This document shows, one piece after another, positions 14,455-22,339 of a stretch of DNA of 38,426 bases (positions within the stretch are counted from its first letter, which is position 1; each line of letters starts with the position of its first letter). Below the pieces are notes generated by a model. The model saw only the letters and a list, made by a program, of their open reading frames with translations. It was not told the origin of the DNA and did no database searches. The position numbers and the translations under genes were made by a program. The DNA comes from Lachnospiraceae bacterium (GTDB taxonomy: Bacteria > Bacillota > Clostridia > Lachnospirales > Lachnospiraceae), in NCBI GenBank assembly GCA_028721415.1, contig JAQYIU010000024.1, positions 1 through 38,426 of the forward strand, in the 5' to 3' direction.

Positions 14455-16241
14455 AAACATTATATCAGAAAATAGATGAACTGGAAGCTTCAGAACAATG
14501 GCTGGATCTTGTAGATGTATACCAGGAATGTATCCGGATTTCTCTTCAGATATATGGAGAGTATCATGATGAAACCCTTGCCTTGTATATTGAATATGGC
14601 GGTCTTCTTCGAAATCTGGGACGGTATGATGAAGCTCTGGAAGCACTTCATAAAGCTCTCCACTGTGCGAAAGTATTAAAAGGAACCGATCATTTGGATT
14701 ATGCCGCATCTCTTGTCAACCTGGCCAATTTACTCCGTATGATGAAGTATTTCCAGGAAAGTGAAAAACTTTTTTTACAGGCTAAAACGATCTATGAACA
14801 GAAGCAGGCAACCCAATTGTTCCAATATGTAAGTCTGTGCAACAATTTAGGACTTTTATATCAGGATATGGGAGAACACGAAAAATCCATTCCTCTTCAC
14901 AATATTTGTCTTGATGTTCTCAGAAATGACCAGGAACATGAAATCATTTATGGTATCACTCTTAATAATCTGGTTGAACCATATAAACACATTGGCGAAC
15001 GTGAAAAAGCAATCCAGGTTCTTAAAGAGGCAATATCCATCTTTTTCCGAAACATCGATCATGCTTCCGTATTATTTGCTGCTGCTATGAATAATCTTGG
15101 TATTATTTACTATGAAGATCAGGATTATGGTAAGGCAAAACAATGTTTTGAAACTTCCATGAATATCAGCAAAGAAAAACTTGGTACAGAAAGCGAAAGC
15201 TATAAACACAGCCTGCGCAATTATGAAAAAGCAATGGAACGGATTTCCCAGAGATATCCTTCTTTTGAACCATTTTCCATGGCAATGGAAATTAACGAAA
15301 ACAGCAAAGGGCTTGATATCGCTGAAGGATATTTCCGCGATGTATGCTATCCAATGCTTAAAGCAGAATTCTCTGAATATCTGCCGCGAATGGCAGCTGG
15401 TCTGGTAGGCGAAGGATCTGAGTGTTACGGTTTTGATGATCTGATTTCCCGGGATCATGATTTTGGACCATCTTTTCAGATTTTTATCCCTGCCAAAGAT
15501 ATGGAAATCTACGGAGCCAAATTAAAGAAATGTATCGAAGAACTCCCAAAATCTTATAAAGGTTTTCAGGCAAGAAATACCTGTGAACTCGGAGCTGGCA
15601 GAACAGGTCTTCTGACAATTGAAGGATTTTATGATAAATTTCTCTCCATACATGAGGTGCCTTCCAAACTGTCCATATGGAGACAAATGGACGACATTCC
15701 GCTTTCTACAGCTACAAACGGACGGGTTTTCATGGATAATCTCGGAGAGTTCACCAGAATTCGTGAAGGACTTCTTGCTCACTATCCAGAGGATGTAAGA
15801 CTCAAACGCCTTGCATTTCACTGTACTCAAATAGCGCAAAGTGGTCAGTATAATCTTCCACGTTGCCTGAAACGAAAACAATACGTGGCAGCAACTCATG
15901 CACTAGACGAATTTGTCAAACACTATTGTTCATTTATCTATCTGATCAACCAAACATACAAACCATATTACAAATGGGAACACGAAGGATTAAAAACACT
16001 TCCTGTTCTTGGAAAATATTCCTATGACGAACTCGCTAAACTTGTTCTGATTCCTCTTCAGGCAAATCCAAAATATGCTATTTTTGTCGTAGAAGAATTA
16101 TGCAAGAGACTTATCCTGTATTTACAGGAGCAAAAATTGACGGATAATGATGCTGATTTTCTCTTATATCATGTTCCTTCCATCTTATCTCATATTAAAG
16201 ATGATAATTTAAGGAACTCCAATCCATGGTTAGAGAAATAG
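14439..16241 (+). CDS. TPR-repeat protein with C-terminal nucleotidyltransferase-like (DUF4037) domain
   Basis: A 600-residue soluble protein. Residues about 45-270 hold at least five tetratricopeptide-like repeats (for example ALYIEYGGLLRNLGRYDEALEAL, SLVNLANLLRMMKYFQESEKLF, ALNNLG-type units), which usually bind a protein partner. Residues about 295 onward form a DUF4037-type domain with a DNA-polymerase-beta-like nucleotidyltransferase signature: G326-S327, then D339-H-D341 twelve residues later, followed by FGPSFQIFIP. A helical C-terminal part ends near LLYHVPSILSHIKD. Family members with these residues intact are thought to transfer nucleotides, but the target is unknown. The gene starts inside the preceding resolvase-fold gene, so the two products are likely made together and may work together. 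A role in regulation or stress/defence is conceivable but not shown. Confidence 0.75.
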   Translation: MEKRLKTLYQKIDELEASEQWLDLVDVYQECIRISLQIYGEYHDETLALYIEYGGLLRNLGRYDEALEALHKALHCAKVLKGTDHLDYAASLVNLANLLRMMKYFQESEKLFLQAKTIYEQKQATQLFQYVSLCNNLGLLYQDMGEHEKSIPLHNICLDVLRNDQEHEIIYGITLNNLVEPYKHIGEREKAIQVLKEAISIFFRNIDHASVLFAAAMNNLGIIYYEDQDYGKAKQCFETSMNISKEKLGTESESYKHSLRNYEKAMERISQRYPSFEPFSMAMEINENSKGLDIAEGYFRDVCYPMLKAEFSEYLPRMAAGLVGEGSECYGFDDLISRDHDFGPSFQIFIPAKDMEIYGAKLKKCIEELPKSYKGFQARNTCELGAGRTGLLTIEGFYDKFLSIHEVPSKLSIWRQMDDIPLSTATNGRVFMDNLGEFTRIREGLLAHYPEDVRLKRLAFHCTQIAQSGQYNLPRCLKRKQYVAATHALDEFVKHYCSFIYLINQTYKPYYKWEHEGLKTLPVLGKYSYDELAKLVLIPLQANPKYAIFVVEELCKRLILYLQEQKLTDNDADFLLYHVPSILSHIKDDNLRNSNPWLEK

Positions 16242-16260
16242 TCATTTTTTCCAATTGAGA

Positions 16261-16303
16261 TTGTATGATTATCCAAATCGTACAAAAGAATCTATATTAT
16301 AAT
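16261..16303 (+). promoter_or_regulatory. Promoter region with inverted repeat for the rubredoxin-like gene
   Basis: TATAAT at 16,298-16,303 lies 40 bases before the start codon. Overlapping the -35 region is an inverted repeat, TTGTATGATT (16,261-16,270) and AATCGTACAA (16,276-16,285), with one G-U pair: a candidate operator or the weak 3' hairpin of the upstream TPR gene. Confidence 0.45.
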
Positions 16304-16342
16304 ATATTAAATAGACAAACTATGATAGGAGGACGGGTTACA

Positions 16343-16573
16343 ATGAGCACAATCCTGGAACAATTACACAAAATGAAGATTCAAAACGAAGTTGATCGCC
16401 TTCATGAACAGGGCGGAAATCAGAACGTAGAAGATCATCCATTAAACGGCGTATATCGCTGTAGAGTCTGTGGATATATTTTTGATGAAGCAAAAGAAGG
16501 AAAACCTTTCACTACTTTATCACATTGTCCATTATGTAATGTTGGTCAGCAGGGCTTCGAAAAGATCAACTAA
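16343..16573 (+). CDS. Small rubredoxin-like zinc/iron-ribbon protein
   Basis: A 76-residue protein whose C-terminal half is a rubredoxin-like knuckle pair: YRC40-R-V-C43-GYIFDEA and HC62-P-L-C65-NVG. The N-terminal 35 residues are a short charged helix. True rubredoxins have CPxCG in the second knuckle; here it is CPLCN, so Zn binding is as likely as Fe. The same ribbon occurs at the C-terminus of rubrerythrins, but no diiron domain is present. The start at 16,343 is set by AGGAGG; the frame extends upstream but without a ribosome binding site. It may act as an electron carrier in oxygen/peroxide defence. Confidence 0.65.
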   Translation: MSTILEQLHKMKIQNEVDRLHEQGGNQNVEDHPLNGVYRCRVCGYIFDEAKEGKPFTTLSHCPLCNVGQQGFEKIN

Positions 16574-16609
16574 GACTATCTAAATGAAGCACAGCTTCAA
16601 GCACAAAAA

Positions 16610-16653
16610 TGGCGCCGACAGTTACGGTTAAATAACCGTTACTGTTGGCGCCA
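16610..16653 (-). terminator. 20-bp hairpin between the rubredoxin-like gene and pfpI
   Basis: A long stem with TGGCGCC at one end and GGCGCCA at the other closes on an AAAT loop. The minus-strand side is followed by ATTTTTG, so it is best read as the terminator of the DUF4125-pfpI transcript; it may also block readthrough from the plus-strand gene. Confidence 0.8.
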
Positions 16654-16668
16654 CTTTCGTATAAAGTC

Positions 16669-17232
16669 TTATGCCTCTAATATTTTAATAAATTCTCTTA
16701 AAATAGCTGTGTTTCCCGGCCATGCAGGGGCTGTGACAAGGTTTCCGTCCACAACTGCCTGATCCATTGCCGCATCTATATATTCTCCTCCTGCGAGGCG
16801 AATATCGGATGCCAGAGCCGGATAAGCTGTTAAAGTACGTCCGCATACAACTTCTGCCGCTGTGAGGAGCTGTGCTCCATGACAGATAGCTGCCACTGGT
16901 TTTCCTGAGCGCACAAAGCATTTCACAAGGGTAAGTACTTTATGGTTCATCCGGAGATATTCCGGCGAACGACCACCCGTAATAAATAAGCCGTCATACG
17001 TATCAAAATCTACCTGATCAAAATCAGCATTCAGCTGGAATCGATGGCCAGGCTTTTCTGTATAGGTCTGATCGCCTTCAAAATCGTGAATTGCCGTTTT
17101 TACATAATCTCCAGCCTTTTTATCCGGACAAACCGCATCCACCTTATAACCTACCATCTCTAAAGCCTGAAAAGGAACCATTGTCTCATAATCTTCCGTG
17201 AAATCTCCGGTTAATAACAATATTTTTTTCAC
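16669..17232 (-). CDS. DJ-1/PfpI family protein
   Basis: A 187-residue DJ-1/PfpI superfamily protein (class I glutamine-amidotransferase-like fold). The nucleophile elbow is AAICHGAQ with C117, and [13 protein letters not shown] supplies the usual preceding loop. The start is GTG at 17,232, chosen because AGGAGG lies 6 bases before it and the protein then begins directly with the first beta-strand ([15 protein letters not shown]). Family members range from chaperone/deglycase-type stress proteins to peptidases, so the specific activity is not clear. It follows the DUF4125 gene by 43 bases in the same direction and ends at a strong terminator, so the two likely form an operon. Confidence 0.8.
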   Translation of the reverse strand: MKKILLLTGDFTEDYETMVPFQALEMVGYKVDAVCPDKKAGDYVKTAIHDFEGDQTYTEKPGHRFQLNADFDQVDFDTYDGLFITGGRSPEYLRMNHKVLTLVKCFVRSGKPVAAICHGAQLLTAAEVVCGRTLTAYPALASDIRLAGGEYIDAAMDQAVVDGNLVTAPAWPGNTAILREFIKILEA

Positions 17233-17275
17233 AGTATGCCTCCTCTCTCTGTGATTGCTTGTATGATTAAGCTTC

Positions 17276-17887
17276 CTATGATAAAGCCGTCTCTGCGGCT
17301 TCCAGAGAGTCATATCCATAGGCTTTGGCTAATTTCTCCATGCTTATCATATAAAGGTTTTTATGTGGTGCTGCTTCAATTACTTCCCATAGAAGCCGAA
17401 GTGTTTTTTCAGAATATGTCATCAACTCACAGCGAAGATAGGTTTCCAAACTGGTATCTCCCTCCAGAGAATCTCCTGCTGTTGTCGGTCTGCCGTTTCT
17501 TCTCACATTCGGATAATGAATCTCTACCTCTTTTTCCCAACACATATATTGTGCAGTTATCTTACGCGCAAGATCTCTGCACACATCGGAAACCGGTGGC
17601 AAAAGATGACTGATCTGCGCAAAATATTCCGGATCTGTCTCTTCCATCATCCATGCATATTTCTCCATAACCAGATTTCTCTCTACAGATTTTGCATTTT
17701 CCAGATCCTGAAGATAGCTCTCAATTACTTGGGTAGGCCAGCTTTCAAATTGACTAAGTCTCATAATGATAAATGTCTGATACTGCTCTTCTGCCTGACA
17801 TGGTGCCCTTCCATTAATACCCTGAACCTGCTGAAACATGTTCCACTCATTATTCACAATGAGCTGTTCAATGCTTTTACGTTCCAT
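17276..17887 (-). CDS. DUF4125-family protein
   Basis: A 203-residue cytoplasmic, mostly helical protein that I recognise as DUF4125-like ([36 protein letters not shown]..., W-rich helices, ...[22 protein letters not shown]). No catalytic motif is evident. The start at 17,887 is chosen for GGAGGGG 5 bases upstream. In my recollection DUF4125 and DUF4037 proteins occur together in Lachnospiraceae; here a DUF4037 protein is encoded 1.0 kb away on the other strand, which may not be chance. It heads a two-gene operon with pfpI. Function unknown. Confidence 0.65.
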   Translation of the reverse strand: MERKSIEQLIVNNEWNMFQQVQGINGRAPCQAEEQYQTFIIMRLSQFESWPTQVIESYLQDLENAKSVERNLVMEKYAWMMEETDPEYFAQISHLLPPVSDVCRDLARKITAQYMCWEKEVEIHYPNVRRNGRPTTAGDSLEGDTSLETYLRCELMTYSEKTLRLLWEVIEAAPHKNLYMISMEKLAKAYGYDSLEAAETALS

Positions 17888-17933
17888 TTTAACCCCTCCA
17901 TTTTTCTTCTCGGTCAAACATTTCCCTTACTCT

Positions 17934-17942
17934 ATTTTATCA
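17934..17942 (-). promoter_or_regulatory. Extended -10 element for DUF4125-pfpI
   Basis: TGATAAAAT on the minus strand, 47 bases before the DUF4125 start codon. No clear -35 is seen, as expected for an extended -10 promoter. The same nonamer drives the plus-strand promoters at 14,006 and 18,071. Confidence 0.4.
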
Positions 17943-17989
17943 TGAGAATCCTTCCTCTCATTAGTAAGAAACAGACAGCATATTGGTAA

Positions 17990-18058
17990 AATCGCAGGTA
18001 AAAAATACACGGCTGTATTATTATTTCCCACTTTCATACTCGTATCCTACCTGCGATT
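17990..18058. promoter_or_regulatory. Inverted repeat in the DUF4125/DUF6506 divergent promoter region
   Basis: AATCGCAGGTA (17,990-18,000) and TACCTGCGATT (18,048-18,058) are perfect 11-bp complements. An inner AATACA-CGGC-TGTATT hairpin lies at 18,004-18,019. It sits between two divergent promoters. A paired operator or a large stem-loop are both possible. Confidence 0.5.
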
Positions 18059-18065
18059 ATCACTT

Positions 18066-18079
18066 CTTTCTGATAAAAT
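18066..18079 (+). promoter_or_regulatory. Extended -10 promoter for the DUF6506-like gene
   Basis: CTTTCTGATAAAAT contains TG-A-TAAAAT and lies 73 bases before the start codon. It is identical to 14,001-14,014. Confidence 0.45.
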
Positions 18080-18152
18080 AAATATATCCTGAAATCAAAC
18101 TAAATAAGATCCCCGAAAAAGTAAAGTTGTATGAAAAAAAGAGGAAATCATT

Positions 18153-18488
18153 ATGAAAGAAAAATTTAAAGTTGCTTTTATTTTCTGTCATGAAAAATGT
18201 GATCCAAAAAAAGATCGTTCTGTCATCGAATCCAAAGAAATCACTATGTATACTGTGGGCTGCTCTGATTACTCTCAGGCAGAATCCGTTGCACGGGAAA
18301 TGGTCGAAAAAGGCTGTGTTGCCATTGATTTATGTGGTGCTTTCGGAAACGAAGGAGTTGCCCGTATCTCTCACGCAGTTGAGAGAAAGGTTCCTGTAGG
18401 TGCAGTACATTTTGATTTTCATCCGGCTTTTCGTGACAAAACAGGAGACGACATGTTTCAGAAAGACTTCTGGTGTATTGGCCTGTAA
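18153..18488 (+). CDS. Small DUF6506-like protein
   Basis: A 111-residue soluble protein of alpha/beta character that I assign tentatively to DUF6506. It opens KVAFIFCHEKCDPKKDRSVIES, continues with a MYTVGCSDYSQAESVAREMVEKGCVAIDLCGAFG segment that looks like a small Rossmann-type unit, and ends KVPVGAVHFDFHPAF. Several Cys and His residues could bind a metal or cofactor, but no known active site is evident. GAGGAAATCATT precedes the ATG. It ends only 4 bases from the convergent response-regulator gene, with no terminator between, so the two transcripts must overlap. Function unknown. Confidence 0.6.
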   Translation: MKEKFKVAFIFCHEKCDPKKDRSVIESKEITMYTVGCSDYSQAESVAREMVEKGCVAIDLCGAFGNEGVARISHAVERKVPVGAVHFDFHPAFRDKTGDDMFQKDFWCIGL

Positions 18489-18492
18489 ATCA

Positions 18493-19500
18493 TCATTTCT
18501 CTTTAACGATTAAATTCAGATATGCAGAAGGTGTCATTCCTTCATATTTTTTGAAAATCTTACAGAAGTATCCGGCTTCACTGTATCCCATCATAAATGC
18601 GATATCAGATATATTCATTTCCGTAGAGATCATATAATATTTTGCCATATGAAGCTTGCGGAGATGAATATAATCTACCACGCTGATGTGGTAATATTTT
18701 TTGAAAATACGGCTCAGATAACCGTTACTGATTCCTGCCTGTTCTGACAACTCTGTAAGGGAAATCTCTTCTCTCAGATTTTTTTCAATATACTGAAAAG
18801 CCTGGTTCATATGAGTATATTTTACAATACACAATTGACGAAAAACAGAGGTAATAATCTGTGTAAGCCATAAATAGCACAGGGGTTTTTTATTTACTGT
18901 TTTGGTCGTCAGTTCATATTTTTTCAGATAATACCTGATCTGTTCCTGATCAAGCACGGGAACCAGACGAAACAAAGCTTCTGCAACGGCCTCAAGATTC
19001 TGTTTTCGCTGATCTGTATCATCATTGACAAACATCCTGTCTATCAACTGATTCGATGTTGTGCAGGCTTTTTGGTAATCTCTTTTTTCTACAGCGGTAA
19101 ATAATTCTTCTTCCATACTGTCTGCAATCGTTATCTTCTCCTGGTAACATTCTGTAAGCAGAGTAGACAGCTTACATCTGGAAAGAGGTTTTAAAAGAAA
19201 ATCTGCAATTCCTGCCTGCATGGATTCCCTGATGAGATTAAAATTGCAATAATTTGATAACAAATATACCATAGTATCCGGAAATTTTTCTTTAATTTTG
19301 GCACATAATTGTATACCATTTTCCAAGCCCAGTAATACATCTGCAAATACAACTTTTGGTCGAAGACGACTCATCATATCCATCGCTTCCACTCCGGACT
19401 CAGCTACGCCTACAAGCTGACACTCATTAATATCATCCACCATTTTACGAAAAGCATTTTGAAATAAAAATTCCTGATTTACTAACATTACCTGTACCAT
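18493..19500 (-). CDS. Response regulator with AraC-type DNA-binding domain
   Basis: A 335-residue YesN-type regulator. The N-terminal receiver domain (about 1-120) has the phospho-acceptor D54 in VVFADVLLGLENG, with K102 in FLLKPLSRCKL. A helical linker follows, and the C-terminal AraC/XylS double helix-turn-helix (about residues 235-330; LSEQAGISNGYLSRIFKKYY and ISDIAFMMGYSEAGYFCKIFKKYEGMTPSAYL) is intact. AGGGGG precedes the ATG, 29 bases after the sensor gene. Being downstream of, and on the same strand as, the glycyl radical dehydratase cluster, it probably activates that cluster; this parallels the two-component pair I recall next to clostridial dha genes. Confidence 0.88.
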   Translation of the reverse strand: MVQVMLVNQEFLFQNAFRKMVDDINECQLVGVAESGVEAMDMMSRLRPKVVFADVLLGLENGIQLCAKIKEKFPDTMVYLLSNYCNFNLIRESMQAGIADFLLKPLSRCKLSTLLTECYQEKITIADSMEEELFTAVEKRDYQKACTTSNQLIDRMFVNDDTDQRKQNLEAVAEALFRLVPVLDQEQIRYYLKKYELTTKTVNKKPLCYLWLTQIITSVFRQLCIVKYTHMNQAFQYIEKNLREEISLTELSEQAGISNGYLSRIFKKYYHISVVDYIHLRKLHMAKYYMISTEMNISDIAFMMGYSEAGYFCKIFKKYEGMTPSAYLNLIVKEK

Positions 19501-19529
19501 TGTCGCACCCCCTGTATCCTTTTGCCTTT

Positions 19530-20774
19530 TTATTCATTGATGTCGTGGAGTTTCGGCAAATCAATGACAACCAGATCCGGCTGCATTCTTACCTGATAAT
19601 CATCTCCATATATATAGTTCAATCTGCGCTTCGTATTTTTAATCTGTTCCAGAAGTTCTTCCTGATCAGCGATTTCTTCCAGATGACCGGCTATTACCCG
19701 TTTATGAACAGAAACATCTTCATCATCCAGTTTCATGGTGATAAAACAGCGATTCCCTGACTCTTCTACATTGAGAATAAGGGTTCCTCGAAAATATCCC
19801 GGCATCATACCAAAATTAATGATATAATTCAGGAATGGAAAAAGACTTAAGAAAGGAATCTTCCGCGTCAAACAAAAATCTCCGTAAGTCATTTTATAAT
19901 CAATTCGATCTCCAAATTGTTTTTTCAATATCTTCAGATAATTCTCCATCTGTTTCAATTCTTTTTCCATCGGAATAAAATCCGTTGCCTCATCAACATA
20001 ATATCGAAGAACAGAAGCAATATCTGTCATAAATTCCTGTGTCTGTACCGCATTTTCCAAAATTGCCACATTCGAAACAGATATAAATAAATCCAGAAGG
20101 AAATGAGGAAGAACCCTTGCTTTTAAGGAATGATTCTCCATCTCCATAAGATCTTTTTTTAAGATTTCGTTTTTCTTCCGAATATCACGCAGATGCGTTT
20201 GTGTTCTTTCCTGTTTTTCCTGTTGAAGTTCCAGAGTTTCCTTCTCTCCCATCTCCTGCAGTAAAAAAAACATAAGATCAGCAATGGCAAGAAGTTTTTT
20301 GCTGGTCAACTCAGGAACGGAATGAAACAATTCCTTTTCCTCAGCATCCCATTCTGTCTGAGATTGGATTCCAGTCTCTTTTGTACCAAGAAGCTCTTCC
20401 TCACAACGCACTCTGCCGCCTACAATTGCTCCTAAATACTGGTCATTCACAATCACAGGGACAGCTATGCTGAGAAATCCTCTGGGACAGGAATAAATAT
20501 ATGGCCCGCATTTAATGGCAGCCTTCGCAGCTGCAAAAGCGGCTGAAATCTGGCATTCTCCACACATCTGCGGCTGATTCATATATTTCATACAGTATTC
20601 ATTCTTAATTGTACTGTCAATCAAAGTTTTTCCTCTGTAATCAATCACAGAAAAAGAAAAATCCATTGCTGCAGACATCGTATTTAATAACTCTTTTAAT
20701 GCTTCTTCACCAAAGATGCCCAGCAAACTGAGTTCCTTTTTCTTTTTATGTTCCATTTTTTCTTTCTCACTCAT
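19530..20774 (-). CDS. PocR-domain sensor with LytS-type histidine kinase module (degenerate)
   Basis: A 414-residue soluble sensor. Residues about 18-178 form a PocR-type ligand-sensing domain with the expected cysteine set (C61, C71, C74, C89, C96 in YCMKYM..MCGEC..KCGPYIYSCPRGF). A coiled coil (about 175-215) leads into a His_kinase-type segment, VLPHFLLDLF with H224, where typical members read NPHFLFN. The ATPase half is poor: the N-box position reads FLNYIINFG and the DNGxG position reads DDEDVSV, so phosphorylation may be weak or absent. PocR domains respond to diols such as 1,2-propanediol in other bacteria, fitting the adjacent diol dehydratase. AGGAG precedes the ATG. Confidence 0.83.
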   Translation of the reverse strand: MSEKEKMEHKKKKELSLLGIFGEEALKELLNTMSAAMDFSFSVIDYRGKTLIDSTIKNEYCMKYMNQPQMCGECQISAAFAAAKAAIKCGPYIYSCPRGFLSIAVPVIVNDQYLGAIVGGRVRCEEELLGTKETGIQSQTEWDAEEKELFHSVPELTSKKLLAIADLMFFLLQEMGEKETLELQQEKQERTQTHLRDIRKKNEILKKDLMEMENHSLKARVLPHFLLDLFISVSNVAILENAVQTQEFMTDIASVLRYYVDEATDFIPMEKELKQMENYLKILKKQFGDRIDYKMTYGDFCLTRKIPFLSLFPFLNYIINFGMMPGYFRGTLILNVEESGNRCFITMKLDDEDVSVHKRVIAGHLEEIADQEELLEQIKNTKRRLNYIYGDDYQVRMQPDLVVIDLPKLHDINE

Positions 20775-20955
20775 TTGGAACTCCTAACTAACTTGTATTT
20801 TTTGATACCTATATTTTACCATTTCTAATTTTTATTCAAATTGTTATTCTTGCAAAGTTCCACAACATTATTGCTATTTTTTTGTATTTTAATAGAATTA
20901 TTTTGTTTGATTAGTTGTTTCTTACGCAACAAATTATTACCCATAAGATAAAAAT

Positions 20956-20990
20956 AAAGGTCAGCCAACTGTTACAGTGACTGACCTTTT
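20956..20990 (-). terminator. Intrinsic terminator between metK and the sensor gene
   Basis: AAAGGTCAG and CTGACCTTT form a 9-bp stem with an inner ACTG/CAGT pairing. The minus-strand side runs into TTTATTTTTATC. It ends the GRE-activase-metK transcript, so the sensor/regulator pair needs its own promoter in the AT-rich 20,800-20,950 stretch. The rest of the 357-base gap shows only a short CCATA-TTCC-TATGG hairpin near 21,092 and a TTGATGAGCA duplication. Confidence 0.8.
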
Positions 20991-21131
20991 ATATGTGGAT
21001 CAAGCTTATTCGTTTTCATCGTTTTGTGAGAGATGTTGAGACCGATTAAAACGGCTACGCCTGATTGCCAGCTATTTAATTGGATTTACATATGCCATAT
21101 TCCTATGGGCAATTGATGAGCAATGGGATTC

Positions 21132-22334
21132 CTAGGCTGTGAACGGTTGATGAGCACAAATCTCATCTGCCAGATATTCCACTGCTTTTTGCTGAAGTTC
21201 TGAAACCTTATCTGTCCGTTCCCACGGAAGATTCAGTTCTGGTCTGCCAAAGTGGCCATAAGCAGCGACGGATTCATAAGAAACAGAGGTGAGAGATAAG
21301 TTTCTGATGATTCCCGCTACACTGAAATCAAAAATTTCTTTTGTTACTTTTTCTATAATCGTTTTTGGGATTTCTTCCGTGCCAAAGGTATCAATCTTAA
21401 TCGATACCGGGGCCGGAACACCAATGGCATAAGCAAGATTTACTTCGCATTTTTTGCAAAAGCCAGCCGCTACGATATTTTTTGCTGCATATCTTGCCAT
21501 ATAGGCTGCCGAGCGATCCACCTTTGTCGGATCTTTTCCGGAAAAGGCTCCACCGCCATGTCTGGCAATGCCTCCATAGGTATCCACGATGATTTTTCTA
21601 CCGGTGAGTCCTGTATCTCCCGCCGGACCGCCGACTACAAATCGTCCGGTTGGGTTGATGTGGATCTTCACATCCGGTAACATTTCCTTTTCAGGAATTA
21701 CATAGTCAATTACTTCTTTTTTTATATCTGCTCTTAATCTGTCCATGGAGACCCAATCACTGTGCTGTGCAGAAATAACAACATCAGAGATACCGGCAAT
21801 AGTTCCATCTTCGTTGTATGCAACCGTCACCTGGGATTTTCCATCTGGATACAGATAATTCAGAATTCCTTTTTTTCTGACTTCTGTCAGTCTTTTTGTG
21901 AGTCGGTGTGCCAAAGATATGGAAAGAGGCATATAATCTTCGGTATCATCGCAGGCATAGCCATACATCATACCCTGATCTCCTGCTCCGATCAATCCAT
22001 TTCCCTGAGTGACACCCTGAGCGATATCCGGTGACTGAACACCGATATTGGTCAAAACCATACATTTATCAGCATCAAGTCCCTTTTCATCGCTATCATA
22101 TCCCACCTTACGGATTGCTTCTCTTGCCAGGGTAACAACATCAACAGAAGTTGCAGAAGCAACTTCACCGGCAATAAAAATCGTGTTATTGGATGCCATC
22201 GTTTCCAAAGCCACATGAGAGGAAGCATCTCCTCTCAGATACGCATCCAGTAAGGTATCTGAAATGATATCACATAATTTATCCGGATGACCTTCTGTGA
22301 CAGATTCGGAAGTTAATAAATAATAATCTTTCAT
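21132..22334 (-). CDS. metK: S-adenosylmethionine synthetase
   Basis: A 400-residue MetK that makes S-adenosylmethionine from methionine and ATP. Signature segments are VTEGHPDKLCD, GAGDQGMMYGYA and the P-loop-like GGGAFSGKDPTKVDRSAAYMARY; length is normal. The start at 22,334 (MKDYYLLTSES) is chosen because AGGAGG is correctly spaced and the family begins there; a longer frame to 22,358 would overlap the activase. Its ribosome binding site lies within the last codons of the activase gene, and only 5 bases separate stop and start, so the two are translationally linked. The context suggests dedicated SAM supply for the radical-SAM activase; whether a second metK exists elsewhere is unknown. 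Confidence 0.96.
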   Translation of the reverse strand: MKDYYLLTSESVTEGHPDKLCDIISDTLLDAYLRGDASSHVALETMASNNTIFIAGEVASATSVDVVTLAREAIRKVGYDSDEKGLDADKCMVLTNIGVQSPDIAQGVTQGNGLIGAGDQGMMYGYACDDTEDYMPLSISLAHRLTKRLTEVRKKGILNYLYPDGKSQVTVAYNEDGTIAGISDVVISAQHSDWVSMDRLRADIKKEVIDYVIPEKEMLPDVKIHINPTGRFVVGGPAGDTGLTGRKIIVDTYGGIARHGGGAFSGKDPTKVDRSAAYMARYAAKNIVAAGFCKKCEVNLAYAIGVPAPVSIKIDTFGTEEIPKTIIEKVTKEIFDFSVAGIIRNLSLTSVSYESVAAYGHFGRPELNLPWERTDKVSELQQKAVEYLADEICAHQPFTA

Positions 22335-22339
22335 TATCA

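Noticed and set aside
21114-21157. TTGATGAGCA direct repeat at the end of metK as an attachment site
   Set aside because: Only 10 bases, two copies 34 bases apart; no integrase or inserted segment.
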